The position numbers and the translations under genes were made by a program. Source: Lineus longissimus (taxonomy: Eukaryota; Nemertea; Pilidiophora; Heteronemertea; Lineidae). From it: 64,000 bases of DNA. The stretch covers positions 6,773,001 through 6,837,000 of the forward strand of contig NC_088308.1 in the NCBI RefSeq assembly GCF_910592395.1. Direction: 5' to 3'. A model generated the notes under the pieces. It saw nothing but the letters and a program-made list of their open reading frames with translations, searched no databases and was not told the origin of the DNA. Below, in pieces: positions 35,301 to 45,560 of this stretch; positions within the stretch are counted from its first letter, which is position 1; the number at the start of each line of letters is the position of its first letter.

Positions 35301-38300
35301 CATATGCCGATGGCAGTGATATCAAAGAGCAATCTCCGACTATGATATCGTCTATAGCCATGTCACTCGTCCAATTGGCACCCTTGACACCTTCGAAGAT
35401 TATCTAGAATTAAGAATAGAGATTTTAAAATCTAAACTTGAATTTGAAAGTAGAAGAAATTATCTACTATAAGGCGTCATGTTCCGAGATAAAGACGACA
35501 ACCTTCGCCATATGTCTCTCGGCTCAGCGTTCCCTTTTCCCTGCACTTGATCATGACGACAACAGTAATCGCCAGGTCGTAGTGTTTGCTCCGCCCTCGC
35601 ATAGTTGTTTTAGTCTGCCTACCTGGAACTCGGATTTTGGCCTGACGTTGAGTAAGATCTTATCTTCCTTCCACCCTTCTCCATGATTGCCAGATATCGT
35701 CTTTATCATCTGAATAGTGTTTTTCTGCAGGTAGTATATGTTCATCGTCCCCATTCCCTTGCCAAACATGCTGTAGAAATACCTGAAAACGAAAAATTTA
35801 CTGTTCAGTGACAATTCAAGTCAAAATGACTGGCTCAAGGTCTTAGGCGATATATTTCCGCGAAGGGTACAGCCTGTGATGTTTGATGATATGGCACTTC
35901 AACACCAAGACTCGTCACGATCAAAATAAACATTTGACGCTCTTACCGTAGACAAATTGGTACATTTGGTGCCAAAATCGAAGGGGACATCACGCGAGCA
36001 CTGTCACCGGTCACGAATGGACTTGAGGTTTCCAGGTAGAGGTAGTGTCCTAAGGAAAAAAGTCACTATTTAGCCATGATGCAGGGACAACTGTATCGAT
36101 CATGAAATTCATCAAGTCTTACTCTCAGTGGAGTCACGAATTTCTCTCAGATGGAGTCGTTATCGTTTTTACATTCATGGCGACCAGATGTCAAGACAAA
36201 GGCTCCCCTGGTTGAACTTAGAAACTGGTGTTGGCGTTGGCAAACTGGCTTCTCCAGTATGGCGACGACCACATGTAAATTAATCGGGTTGGTCTGCGTC
36301 CGGCGTCGCAGACGTGGCGAGCCGGTGTAGGCTTATATGTAAAGTTGATAACTAATCTTGTATCTTCGAATGTTGATCACTCACCAACCGATCCATGTGA
36401 AAAGGTATGATCAGATACAGGTCCAGTGTCCTTTGTTTTTGTGCCACCACTGTTCCATGTCCAGTCCAACATGTCATTCTTACTCTGTGTCCACCCGCAC
36501 AAGTCTGGATGGTCAAAGTTACAGTAATGCAGAACCCCACCTGCAATCAAATGGAGACAGGAAGATTATGTCAAAATCTGGAGAAGTAGTTTCAAAAACC
36601 GATAGCTGACATTGAGGCTTCAGATCCGCACGTGGCGTGATTGATATTTGGACAGAACTGATAAACCTTGACCACCTTATTTGCCTTAGATTGACTCATT
36701 GTGTTCATAGCTTAGCTCGGAGCTAGTGTACCTACCTATACATTCTGGGAGGCTCCCTGTCCACTTCTCTATATCTTGACAGAATCTCATAGCGCCCCCT
36801 ATTAACGTGTAACCGGGTTTGCAGTGGTAGGAGACATTTTGTCCTATAGACAAGTCAGTGGCGAGCAGAATACCGTGGGCTGGGGTACCAGGGTGGGGGC
36901 AAGCTGTGTTATCTGGAGAACAAACACGAATAGTTTTAAAATATAATGCATGGTGAACTTTCAGCTGTCAATGTTAACCTTGTACTCCCGCATGGTCTTG
37001 GGTCGCCACAATTAGTTTAGAGGCGACTTTAATTAAAGTCCTTAGTGAATTTGTGTTGAATCCTGGCCCCAGATATAAATGCAAAATGTGGCCCAAGTGT
37101 CGATCGCCTGACCAAGGCGGTACACATTTTAAATTGACTGCTGCATTGCCAGGCCTGGTTACTCAATCGGCTTCAGTAGTAACGTTGGTGTTACGTCCTA
37201 TTGCTACTAATGAAATTTACTGAAGGAGATAACGCTCAGTTGGGCTAGCGCTGGAGTTTGTCTCTAATGCCAAGTGAGCAACTCAGTGGCCCAGGAAAGC
37301 AAAACAAATACTGTGCATGTTATACGAATTCCCGATCGGGCAAAAACGAACGTCAAACGATTACAAACAAACAGTAAGCAAGAAAGGAAATGAAAAAACG
37401 TGTGATTCTCAAATTACAGCGGCAATCTCAAATTCCGCTAGCCATTTTAAGCCGTAGCAGTCTTGTCTACGATTGCAAGTTCCGGTGACCGGAACATGCC
37501 GGACGGCTTGATGAAGGTGAAGCATGACAATGAACAACGACAGAGACTTCATCAGATCGTGAAGACAATCGGAGTCAAAACAATAAGCACTGGTCGCAAC
37601 TATGGCGCGGTTCATGAAATGATACTAGCCATGAACGAGTAGCATCGAATTTTTCTCTGCAACGAATCTCGTTTGCGAGGCGCTTAGATAAAGTAGTGTA
37701 ACCTTCATTAACAATTATTTCATCAGACACTTACTACATTTATAGACCGTATTTATTTTCCAGGCGTCGAGGGGGCTGAGGCCGATCCGCTGTCCTATCC
37801 AGGCGTTCGTAGACTGCAGGGGTTTCAGCGTGGGCTGCGATCGATCTTTGGCGAAGTTGTTTGTCTTGTAATGCATGATGGAGCCGTAGTCATAGGCACC
37901 GGGGAAAATCACTTCGCTGGGGTCTTTCTTCTCGAAGTTGTATTCCAACCCTGAAAGTGGAAGATGTAGGTGCCTGTAATGCAAATGCATGTCCTATTTT
38001 TCCCAGCCCTATACCCTATTGCTCAGTTATCATCGTTCCGGTATTTTCGACGAGAGACGACAGGGGATAGAATCACGAAAAAGGCAGGGAATTGTCATTG
38101 ATGGTACGCGCTTGCAGTTTCGTTGCATAAAAAATATATCATCCTTACTTACTAAAGGTGTTTAAAAAGACTAACACAACCGAACGTACCAAATATTAAA
38201 GTTCGGATTAAAGAATGATTAATTTCAACACTAATTGCAATGCAGCGCACGTTGCCAGATATTGAAGCTTTCTAAGCAGTGGATTACACTGTTGATTTAA

Positions 38301-41300
38301 AATAAAACAGGTTGCTGGTCACATAAGATTAAGAGATTAGGCTAAAGATAATGATGATAAACAGCTGGTGTATACATTCGGCAACCTTCGTGTGTCCTCC
38401 GATCACTGCTCGGAAATGGTCGGAACAAAAGATCGGGCCGCTAACAGTTGCTGGCAGATGGATAGTTGAGTCTTGCTGAAGACACCGCCTTATCATTTGC
38501 GCCATATAGGTTTGGCTCTTACCATCGAGGATGTTTCCCCACATGACTTCCACGTAGTCGTCCCTATCGGGCCGCGCGTGCTCGTGCCAGAATCCCATGG
38601 CGTGCATTATCTCGTGGATGATGTATCCTTTCATCATGCAGCTGAAATGCAGGTCTATCGTCTGCGGCCCTCCCATTCGTCCTATGTCACTGGTACAGCT
38701 GCATTAAAAGTCATTATCCTTACTGTAATTCAGTCATACAGGCGGGTTTTTTTACAAAATAACACTACCGTATGACGTTAGTGTTATTTTGAATCACATT
38801 TACTGGTGGTGAAACAATAGACCATCTCCAGTAAACGTGAGTCCAGCCGAGAGAACAGATGAACAGAGAACAGATGGTGTTATCCTTACTGTAGCTACTC
38901 TGTTTTAAAATTAAATAAGCTCCGAGTCAGAGATTCTGCTTCATTTTTAATGGCGCCGTCATCATATCAATATCAAAAAGGGCTATTTTTCGTCATGGCT
39001 TTTCATTTAGCTTCCAAGGCTTTGAAAATAAGATCAAGGCAATTAGCACAACTGATTTCTGATTATGCCTTCTGCCTAGAGACCAGTGCAAGGATGGAGA
39101 AAGTGTCAATACCGGATAGGGGAAAACATAGGTCTCGCAGTGAGTCCTTGTAGCCGCCGACAACAATTCCCAGTCGCGGTTGACAATTCTCCGTTGATTG
39201 CATCGTATCTTGTCACAATGCAACTCTGAATGCGGTCTCTTGGCAATATTTAGTGAGGTTAATGAATCGAACGTGTTCAATAGGACTAATGGGAGAAGGT
39301 ATATCGAGGGCAGGTAATTTTATCGAAGTTTTGTATATACAAAAACGTAGTCACCTACTAGTCATCTACATGTACCTCAAAAGGTAGTTATGATTTTTTT
39401 AAAGACATAGTTTTCATTTGCTTGAAGGAAAATTAAAATTATCTTTACGAGTAACCGTTAATCGACCTGGTTCCGTCCCTGGTTATATGAGGATTTCCCT
39501 TCCGATAAGAACAATTTGATAAGGCTTGTCCTTGTCACCTTGAATGATAACTCATAAGGGTACATCGAGCTCATTCTAACTGGTATACGACGGGTGATAA
39601 ATGCACCTGCGACGAAATGATACCCTTCGAGTTCGCATTACCTCTGACACAAGCAGGCAAATGGTGAATAAAGTGCAGCAATGCCTTTTAAAGTGACCAT
39701 AATGATATTTTTTATGGCAGAGGACGGCGTGGCAGCACAATCACAGCTGTTGGAGACAAAAGATTCTGTGAAGCGCTTTGAATGTCTTATATAGGTACAT
39801 TTATATATTAAAGGCGCTTGGTCTCTTCAGAACCATGCCTTATTCTTTCACGATACATCGAGCCACTGGTTCGGTGTGCAATTCATTTTATTAGGAGGAA
39901 TCTGAAACCGGTCGGTTTGCGACAACTCATCCAGGTACATGTGCATGCAGCTTTCTTGTGCATAGCACGTAATGCATTGCATAATGTACTATGTGATCCT
40001 ATACATGTGGTACTCAAGCATGAAATGGCAAGCAGATCTGTTTTTCTCCACAATTTAAAGGGGAGGGTGGGTCTTTAAAAAATTGTATTTTCCACTCACA
40101 CTTACCTGTCCCGTATTTGAAAGATGATGTAATCCGGTTCATTGTGGCGTAACTTGAACCTCACGCACGTTCGGGTCTCTATCTCTCTAATGGCATTTTG
40201 GATTTGTGTCACATCCGAGGGAGCTGATAATGTAAAATGGACTATGAGACAGCATCAACCAGTAATGAAACGAACGGTGTGCTCCTATCGCCTTAGTTGG
40301 TCCTCTCGCCCTGATGGTCATCCCTTAATTATCGCAAGAGACTGTCGGTAAAACCATGTCGCAGACTAACTTTTTGCGAATTATCACGCCACATGTTTTT
40401 GATTTCATTCAAAGCAAACGTTCAATAAATTATAACAGGGTCTGGTGTTCGAAATAAACTCAGTCAGTTGAGTTAACGCCAGCCCTACCCTTGGGGGCTG
40501 TCTCCTATTCCATAACGAAGAGAGCCGCCGCCCAATCACCAGATGCGTACCGCCATTGGGGGCCTCCGATTAACGCAATTGATAGAAATGGTACAATGAA
40601 GAATAGCTTTACTTACTAAATGTATTGGGGTTAATCTCAAATGGAATGATTCGTGTTGTCCATAAACTATTATGGTCTTTAACTGCATTTCTTCTCTGAA
40701 ACAAAATCGATAACCTGGAACTTTTTAAACGCTTCAATCAAAATATTTTTAGCGAGGCATTTATGTTCAGATATTTCGAATAGACCTCAACGTGAAAACC
40801 GATTATTGTGACTGGCTCGCAGTTGAAAACGTATTTGTCAAAACATCAATACCATGCAGATATCGATTTTTTCAAAAGTGCCGCGGTTAGCTTTTAAAAA
40901 TTGAAGGCAAACAGAACAGACAGATATTCATGTATGACAACCATTAGATATCTATCTGTTATTTCTTAAGGTCGGTAAAATGTTATGATAGTGCAATGTT
41001 TAATGGATTTATGACGAGCTACACAATTCACAAACTCTTCAACAAAGCATCAAAAGGTTAATGGTTTGGCGATCGTATCGACCGCCACACTATTAGGCCG
41101 ACGGCGTACAACTTGTTCGTTCGAATATTTTAAAGCATGGGGCAATAACTACAAGTAAAAAGGCATGTACTCACCCTGGAATATTTTATATCGCCTTCGA
41201 TTATATCAATATCGGTGACACCTAAAAAATGCAACAGATAAAACCAGTGTTATTCGTCGGATCCATTGATGAACGTCCGCAACACAATATTTTCCGTCTA

Positions 41301-42531
41301 GAAAATTATTTCAGGAAAAATTCGTTATGGGGGTGAAAGAAGTTTGCACTGAACAAACGCACAGAACAAAAGGTGTCAGTTTACACAATCAGCGGCTTCG
41401 CTGAATCAGAGTCGAAAGACTCTGCAGAGCCAAATATTACCTTGAGAACTTTGACGAGTGGGCGCCAACGCCTGAAGCGACGTTTTGCAGATTTATGTAC
41501 GATTTTTTCTTAACTCGAGAGGAGGTTTGTCTGGAACTCTTATGCAAACATAGTGTAGGTCCATTAGCGGAAATAAGAAGAGATAATGCCAGCTGGGGGA
41601 CATTGCACATAACCATTGCGCTTGAAGTTGCTATATTTGGCAACCCCTTTTCTTAACGAAACATTGTGGCGCAGATGCAATCCTTTCGTATCTACGAAAG
41701 TTTTCTAAGAGATGTATAGTAGCGCTTTGGTAAAAGAATATATTTTTACAAGGAGTGGGCGACTTTGCAGTCCAGTCGAATATATGCAAGTATGGATGGA
41801 AACTATGCAAATATGGATGCATTGGAAACTCTGAGATGTTGATTGATAATGCCCATGTGGAATATTGGTTCATTTTTACTCTAATACATTGTTTGAAACG
41901 GTCGGTTCGTTTTGAAATTACGCTTAGTCCGATCCCTCACCCTTATTAAACCTATTACATATCCTCATTGTAACATTGAGTTAAGTCCCAGTTACTGGCT
42001 CGGTTGCGTTGCAATCCATTACGTGAAAAGTCTCATCTGACGTGAAACTGTCTACGCCGGAAGCGATCTCATCATCGTCCCCTGGATCTTTCAGGAACGC
42101 CAAACCCGAGACTGATCTTGCTGGAGGCAAAGGCAGAACCTTCCGGAGTAAACAGTAATAATGGCTGGGTGTGTCGACGACTCATCGTGAGACTCTCACG
42201 AGACGGGAAGGACCCGTGCAATGCTTTAATCATTTGCTAGTGTTTATCTTCTTGTTACGAGTGCAACTTAATATGATGCGATACGTGGACGAATTGAAGA
42301 GGCGTGGATGGAGTCTTATTTTCAATGGGACGTCGAGACAGGTATTCCCCCATCTTTACAACGCTAGTGCCTCTCGGACTGGCGACAATGGTAGTGACAA
42401 GGCGTAAATTTGGCCACTAAACCCACTTATCAGAAGTGAAAGAGTGTATCCTCGGGGCACTTACCTATATTTTCCTCTGGATATATAACTCTTTCCAAAA
42501 ACAAATCTTCGGAGGAAGACGGATCGGTTCT
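31196..42531 (-). CDS. Secreted astacin-family metalloprotease: propeptide - astacin - CCP - MAM x3 - basic tail (17 exons, 5' end missing)
   Basis: Exons in transcript order: 42465-42531, 41175-41221, 40617-40695, 40106-40223, 38523-38698, 37735-37950, 36736-36912, 36385-36540, 35947-36049, 35623-35782, 35277-35403, 34865-35008, 34307-34380, 33283-33468, 32212-32473, 31712-31971, 31196-31465. All 16 junctions have GT donors and AG acceptors and keep phase; the sum is 2,622 nt (873 residues plus stop). Family knowledge: astacins are secreted zinc endopeptidases made as zymogens, acting in development, matrix remodelling or digestion; MAM and CCP modules mediate adhesion or oligomerisation. 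Visible here: propeptide motif, complete zinc site, Met-turn and four catalytic-domain cysteines, so the enzyme should be active. Meprins combine astacin with MAM, TRAF and EGF modules; CCP plus three MAMs and a basic tail is different. The signal-peptide exon was not found in 42532-43329. It may lie beyond histone H1, which would place H1 inside intron 1. Confidence 0.93.
32097..32130. repeat. 34-bp near-perfect palindrome in a protease intron
   Basis: ttggttgagagaagttt meets its inverse, aaacttctctcgaccaa, with no loop and one mismatch. It lies in the intron between the exons at 31712 and 32212. It may be the remnant of a foldback element. Confidence 0.7.
32380..35008 (-). CDS. Protease exons 12-15 (part): MAM domain 2
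   Basis: Exons 34865-35008, 34307-34380, 33283-33468 and the first part of 32212-32473. It starts TCNFNEGSCGFRQ and has an extra cysteine pair (ICDRDDC) absent from MAM 1 and 3. It continues with KYLHIDTSKHH, TKCISFYYLIQG and LAIDDIKILDGPC. Its inner introns fall at different places and phases from those of MAM 1. A tRNA-derived SINE fragment sits in the intron before it. Confidence 0.9.
35070..35200 (+). mobile_element. tRNA-derived SINE fragment in a protease intron
   Basis: cccgggttcgattcccgg is a textbook T-arm with a B box (GGTTCGATTCC). It is followed by ggtcac and a non-tRNA part ending gtttcctcaggtgttgccgg, as in SINE bodies. No matching A box or 5' acceptor strand is found at the right distance upstream, so this is a 5'-truncated SINE rather than a functional tRNA. 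Confidence 0.6.
35277..36540 (-). CDS. Protease exons 8-11: MAM domain 1
   Basis: Exons 36385-36540, 35947-36049, 35623-35782 and 35277-35403. The module runs from YCNFDHPDLCGWTQ through GHYLYLETS, CLRYFYSMFGKGMGTMNIYY and the WKEDKILLNV strand to MAIDDIIVGDC. All four consensus MAM cysteines are present. It ends with a Ser/Pro-containing linker and a phase-1 intron. Confidence 0.92.
36736..36912 (-). CDS. Protease exon 7: Sushi/CCP module
   Basis: This single exon is flanked by phase-1 introns, as usual for CCP modules. It encodes about 58 residues with four cysteines in CCP order: ACPHPGTPAHG, VSYHCKPGYTLIGG, MRFCQD and W..SLPEC. The conserved Trp lies between the third and fourth Cys. CCP modules usually bind protein partners. 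A CCP directly after the catalytic domain is not the meprin arrangement. Confidence 0.92.
37220..37300 (+). mobile_element. Possible tRNA D-arm-like (A-box) fragment
   Basis: gataacgctcagttgggcta followed by gcgctgga resembles the 5' half of a tRNA with an A box. No B box follows within the next 60 bp. It may be another SINE remnant in the intron between the catalytic and CCP exons. Weakly supported. Confidence 0.3.
37735..40223 (-). CDS. Protease exons 4-6: astacin catalytic domain
   Basis: Exon 40106-40223 carries AIREIETRTCVRFKLR and ends at DYIIFQIRD. Exon 38523-38698 has CTSDIGRMGG and the zinc motif HEIMHAMGFWHEHARPDRDD: three His ligands, the catalytic Glu and the family Arg-x-Asp-Arg-Asp. 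Exon 37735-37950 carries LEYNFEKK and the Met-turn SIMHYKTNNFA with its zinc-side Tyr, ending VYKC. The domain is about 195 residues, normal for the family. The cysteines at TRTC, CTSD, FSC and VYKC fit the two conserved disulfides. All catalytic residues are present. The residue after the third-His Glu is His (HEHAR) where Gln is most common. Confidence 0.95.
39765..39820 (+). mobile_element. Possible SINE-tail fragment
   Basis: Contains gaagcgctttgaatgtctta then tatataggtac and aaaggcgctt. It resembles the gcgctttgag tail at 27725. It lies in the large intron between the exons at 38698 and 40106. A short, degenerate copy. Confidence 0.3.
40617..42531 (-). CDS. Protease exons 1-3: propeptide, activation site, start of catalytic domain
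   Basis: Exon 42465-42531 starts RTDPSSSEDLFLERVIYPEE and enters in phase 0. Exon 41175-41221 carries IIEGDIKYSR, matching the astacin propeptide FEGDI motif whose Asp binds the zinc and keeps the zymogen inactive. Exon 40617-40695 continues RRNAVKDHN...WTTRIIPFEI, the usual start of the mature domain (RNA...W..G.IPY.I). The Arg-Arg-Arg run just before Asn-Ala is a likely cleavage site for a trypsin- or furin-like protease. The propeptide is short, about 40 residues visible. Confidence 0.85.
41387..41424. repeat. Two adjacent small hairpins in a protease intron
   Basis: cagcg-gctt-cgctg is followed by cagagtc-gaaa-gactctg (41407-41424), a perfect 7-bp stem with a GAAA loop. They lie in the intron between exons 41221 and 42465. 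They may be the end of a small mobile element. Confidence 0.45.
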
Positions 42532-43329
42532 CTGAAGAGAAAAAAAATTGATCGGTTTAGTTATTTGTATCATAGGTTCAAAGGGCTAAGCCGTCATGTG
42601 CAGATCTGAGCATCCTGGCCACAAAGGTTTTTGTATCTTATAGAGACACGTGGACAGAGGATCGGATGGGACGACGGTAAAGTGCACGAACCACAACTGA
42701 GAGCAAAGGTTTATCTGAAGTTTGCAGAGAGAGAGGCATTAAAGATGGAACTTGGATGTGCTCGGCCATATGACGTTGAGAAGATTGATTAAGCGGAGGG
42801 AGGAGGGTTCAAAACCAAGTATTTTAATGGGCTGGCGCCACTGCTCATATCTGTCAATGTGAGCGGTTTTTAAGGAGCATGTTTAAAGCAAAGACAATTA
42901 AAACGACGTATGGGGATAGGCAGGTTGGGATAGGAGGGGTGTCGGCGAAAATGATCAATGAAAAAAATTCTTCTGAGTTTGAGATTATGATCTTCTCTCG
43001 AAGATGTAGCAATTGACAAAGATGTAGGGCCCAGGGGTTTTACTATAACAAGGTCAATGTCCTACAGTTTTTGATCAGTTTTACCAGTCCGGTGACTGTG
43101 GGAGATGGATGTACGGCTATATCACTGCAGTCTATTGTGTATTCGGTGTTTTGTGCGGGAGCAGAAACCAGGTTAAATGGGCCCATTATGCCAAGGTATT
43201 AAGATGCAAAAACCTTGGTGGTCAAGATACTAGAGACAGGGTTGTGATTGATGCAGTACGAAAAGGGGTACAGTGATTTCAAACACTTTTCCAATTATTG
43301 ACAAGCGATACAAAAATGTGAAAGATTGA
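42532..43329 (-). other. Gap between the protease 5'-most found exon and histone H1
   Basis: I looked here on the minus strand for a signal-peptide exon ending at a phase-0 donor. The only modest candidate starts at an ATG near 43185 but is not hydrophobic. The missing exon is therefore probably further up, or the stretch holds only a non-coding first exon. Confidence 0.4.
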
Positions 43330-43338
43330 TCTCTTTTG
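43330..43338 (-). promoter_or_regulatory. Histone downstream element (U7-pairing type)
   Basis: CAAAAGAGA on the minus strand, 13 nt past the H1 stem-loop. It resembles the purine-rich histone downstream element (CAAGAAAGA) that pairs with U7 snRNA during 3'-end cleavage. Confidence 0.65.
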
Positions 43339-43351
43339 AAATACTTGGGGT

Positions 43352-43367
43352 GGCCCTGATAAGGGCC
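43352..43367 (-). promoter_or_regulatory. Histone mRNA 3' stem-loop
   Basis: GGCCCTTATCAGGGCC on the minus strand, preceded by AAA and followed by ACCCC. It has a 6-bp stem and 4-base loop and matches the conserved histone 3' processing hairpin bound by SLBP. It starts 41 nt after the H1 stop codon. It marks a replication-dependent, non-polyadenylated mRNA. Confidence 0.95.
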
Positions 43368-43408
43368 TTTGGGGATGGAAGCCTGGTTATTACTTCGGCG
43401 AGAGCAGC

Positions 43409-44023
43409 TTACGCCTTCTTGGCTTTGGCAGCTTTTTTGGTGGCAGGCTTCTTGGCCTTCGGTTTTGCGGCAGGTTTCTTGGCAGCAGCTGGTTTCTTGG
43501 CAACCTTTTTTTGGGGACTCTTCGCAGCAGCAGGTTTCTTGGCAGCAGCCTTTGGTTTAGCGGCCTTGGCTTTCTTTGGAGACTTCTTTGGAGTCTTCTT
43601 GGCCGCTGGCTTTTTGGCAGCAGGCTTCTTTGCAGCTGGTTTCTTTGTAGCTGGTTTCTTGGCAGCTGGTTTCTTGGCAGCTGGTTTCTTCGCGACCTTG
43701 GGTTTCGGTGCTGGCTTCTTGGCGGTTGCACTGAGCTTGTAGCTTCCCTTGACGGCGACGAGAGCACCTCCCTCCTGAGTTGCAGCAGCAAGAGCAACGT
43801 TGATGCGCTTGTTCAGCTTCTCAATGTCGACTCCGCTGTAGTTGGCTGCGATGTACTTCTTGATGGCAAACCTTGACGACCCCTTCTTTTCCTTCAGCTC
43901 TTTGACGGCCTCGACAATCATGACAGCGCATTTCGGATGGAGAGAAGGCTTGGCTGGTTTCTTTGCCTTCACAGCCTTCTTGGCTGGCGACTTGGGAGCA
44001 GCGACTGCGGCAGCATCAGACAT
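43409..44023 (-). CDS. Histone H1 (linker histone), replication-dependent
   Basis: Intronless, 204 residues. The ATG at 44023 gives the normal N-terminus [16 protein letters not shown]; the 28 extra open codons upstream run into the promoter. The winged-helix globular domain spans about residues 29-98, with [34 protein letters not shown] and the glycine-rich turn [14 protein letters not shown]. The C-terminal tail is Lys/Ala/Pro-rich, with repeated AAKKP units and two SPxK-type CDK sites (SPKK at 148-151, SPQK at 169-172). It binds linker DNA at the nucleosome dyad and compacts chromatin in the nucleus. The residue after HPK is Cys, where Tyr or Phe is usual. No core histone gene is nearby. 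The long hydrophobic frame on the opposite strand (43326-43742) is a shadow of the AAKKP repeats. Confidence 0.96.
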   Translation of the reverse strand: MSDAAAVAAPKSPAKKAVKAKKPAKPSLHPKCAVMIVEAVKELKEKKGSSRFAIKKYIAANYSGVDIEKLNKRINVALAAATQEGGALVAVKGSYKLSATAKKPAPKPKVAKKPAAKKPAAKKPATKKPAAKKPAAKKPAAKKTPKKSPKKAKAAKPKAAAKKPAAAKSPQKKVAKKPAAAKKPAAKPKAKKPATKKAAKAKKA

Positions 44024-44098
44024 CTTGATTCCTGTGAAACTTAACAGCGTCCGAACGATAAAATTAGTTGAATGTATCGAGAGCGAGCGAAACGCGCG

Positions 44099-44151
44099 TT
44101 TATACACACAATCGCCCGAATTGCGGACGTAAACGAAAGCAGCGCAATTGG
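44099..44151 (-). promoter_or_regulatory. Histone H1 promoter: TATA and CCAAT motifs
   Basis: TATAAA (minus strand, 44099-44104) lies 76 nt upstream of the H1 ATG. CCAAT (44147-44151) lies about 43 nt further up. Spacing and order are those of animal histone promoters. No clear H1-specific AAACACA box was seen. Confidence 0.65.
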
Positions 44152-45274
44152 CGTACGCGGCGTTCCGCTGGTCAATGGTGAATTAATAGTTATGTGTTAG
44201 TATGTTTTTATAGAAGTCAATTTTGTCTGCTTTGTGCGTAATGATTTACAAAAACGTCGATTGAAATTATTAAAGAAGAGTCTACCCTATCATACGAAAG
44301 TATCAAATTACAAAAATGATTATTCATTGATGAGAAAATACAAGTTGAAGTTAGACACATATGAAAAATGTTTGAAAATATTTTTAGGTTTCATTAAAAA
44401 ATTAACGAATTATGACAGAAAATTCTAGGGAATCGACACTTATTTACATTATTCTGAAATTAGAGTCTATATTTCATCATAGACAAAAATATCTAAGGTA
44501 TATTTGGCCGCTGAGAAGAACCAATCGCGATTTTAATTGGGCACTACAAGCACATAAGTTGCTCGATCGGACGCCATTTCTTGGATCAGAACCGACTTGG
44601 GGCAATAAATATTCGACCCGAATTCTTGCTTTTCCTGGGATGTTTTGCAAGAAATAACATTATATTGTTTCTTTACTTGATACTGAGCATGTCTTGGAGA
44701 CATTTTATGATAAAAATTTAATAGAAGAGTTAGTTTATAACATGTCTCCGAACGCTATACATTGTACAGGGCATTTGGCTGTCTTCCAGTACATTATGAT
44801 GAAGGATTTTGTAGAAATTTCCAAAACCACATTTGATATCATACATGTCATTAATGGTCGGTTCTTTTGGCCTATTCGTGCAGTTAAATTGCAAGTATCC
44901 AGCCTATTTACCGGAAGGCCTGTTTAATATTTATAGGCACTGGAATGGCCGACACTAGTGTAGCAGTAATAGTAGTCCTGGGAATATAGGTCCCAGGTAT
45001 ATTACTCTCTGATTGGTAGCGATTTTTGCCGGGAAACAGCAGTGATATGGCTAATGAATAGATCAGATACTTTGAGAGAAGTGTAGGCCTAACAAAATAA
45101 TTTAGATACTAGTAGTAGACCTACTTTATAATACCCAGCATTAGACAATTGGCTCCTCGGGTGGAGCCCCTAGTATTGCACCATGCATGTAAAGGCAGTA
45201 ACGTAAGAAAATCGCAAAAGTGTTAAATGTAAGTGCCCCTTCCTATTTAATCGTGGGTAATGAAAATAGGAATG
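44152..45274. other. AT-rich DNA upstream of histone H1, no gene
   Basis: Frames at 44234-44428, 44412-44657 and 44694-44927 are short and have no motif. Nothing else recognised. Confidence 0.4.
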
Positions 45275-45560
45275 CAGTTATACACAATACCGTATAGTGG
45301 AGTTATCATGCATGCACCTTTGCTACAACTCGGTATTTGAAGTACATGTATCTTGTATATCTATTTTTACACAACGGCAATGTTGAAAATTATATTCAGT
45401 GCATATCTACACAAATTGAAGTTCGAAGGAGAGAAGATTCCTTTGTCACTAGACAAGGTCACGAATTCGTGCATCAAATGGCGTTCGATTTTGCATCTGC
45501 CATTGCCGTTTTACACCGGAAGCTGTAGACGCCAAGTATAAAAGGAGCCTTTAATGTTTT
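45275..45560 (+). repeat. Dispersed repeat, copy B of three
   Basis: Contains cagttatacacaataccg, aactcggtatttgaagta, ttacacaacggcaatgttga, attcagtgcatatctacac and, at the end, aaaggagcctttaatg. The order of blocks matches copies A (17965-18125) and C (60330-60535). About 100 bp in the second half are unique to this copy. Confidence 0.6.

Noticed and set aside
43100-43190. Minus-strand ATG frame as protease first exon
   Set aside because: The peptide is not hydrophobic and the possible donor (ctg|gtaaaa) is weak.
43326-43742. 138-codon hydrophobic Phe/Ala/Gly-rich frame on the plus strand
   Set aside because: It is the exact antisense of the histone H1 AAKKP repeats; its repetitive hydrophobic composition follows from that.
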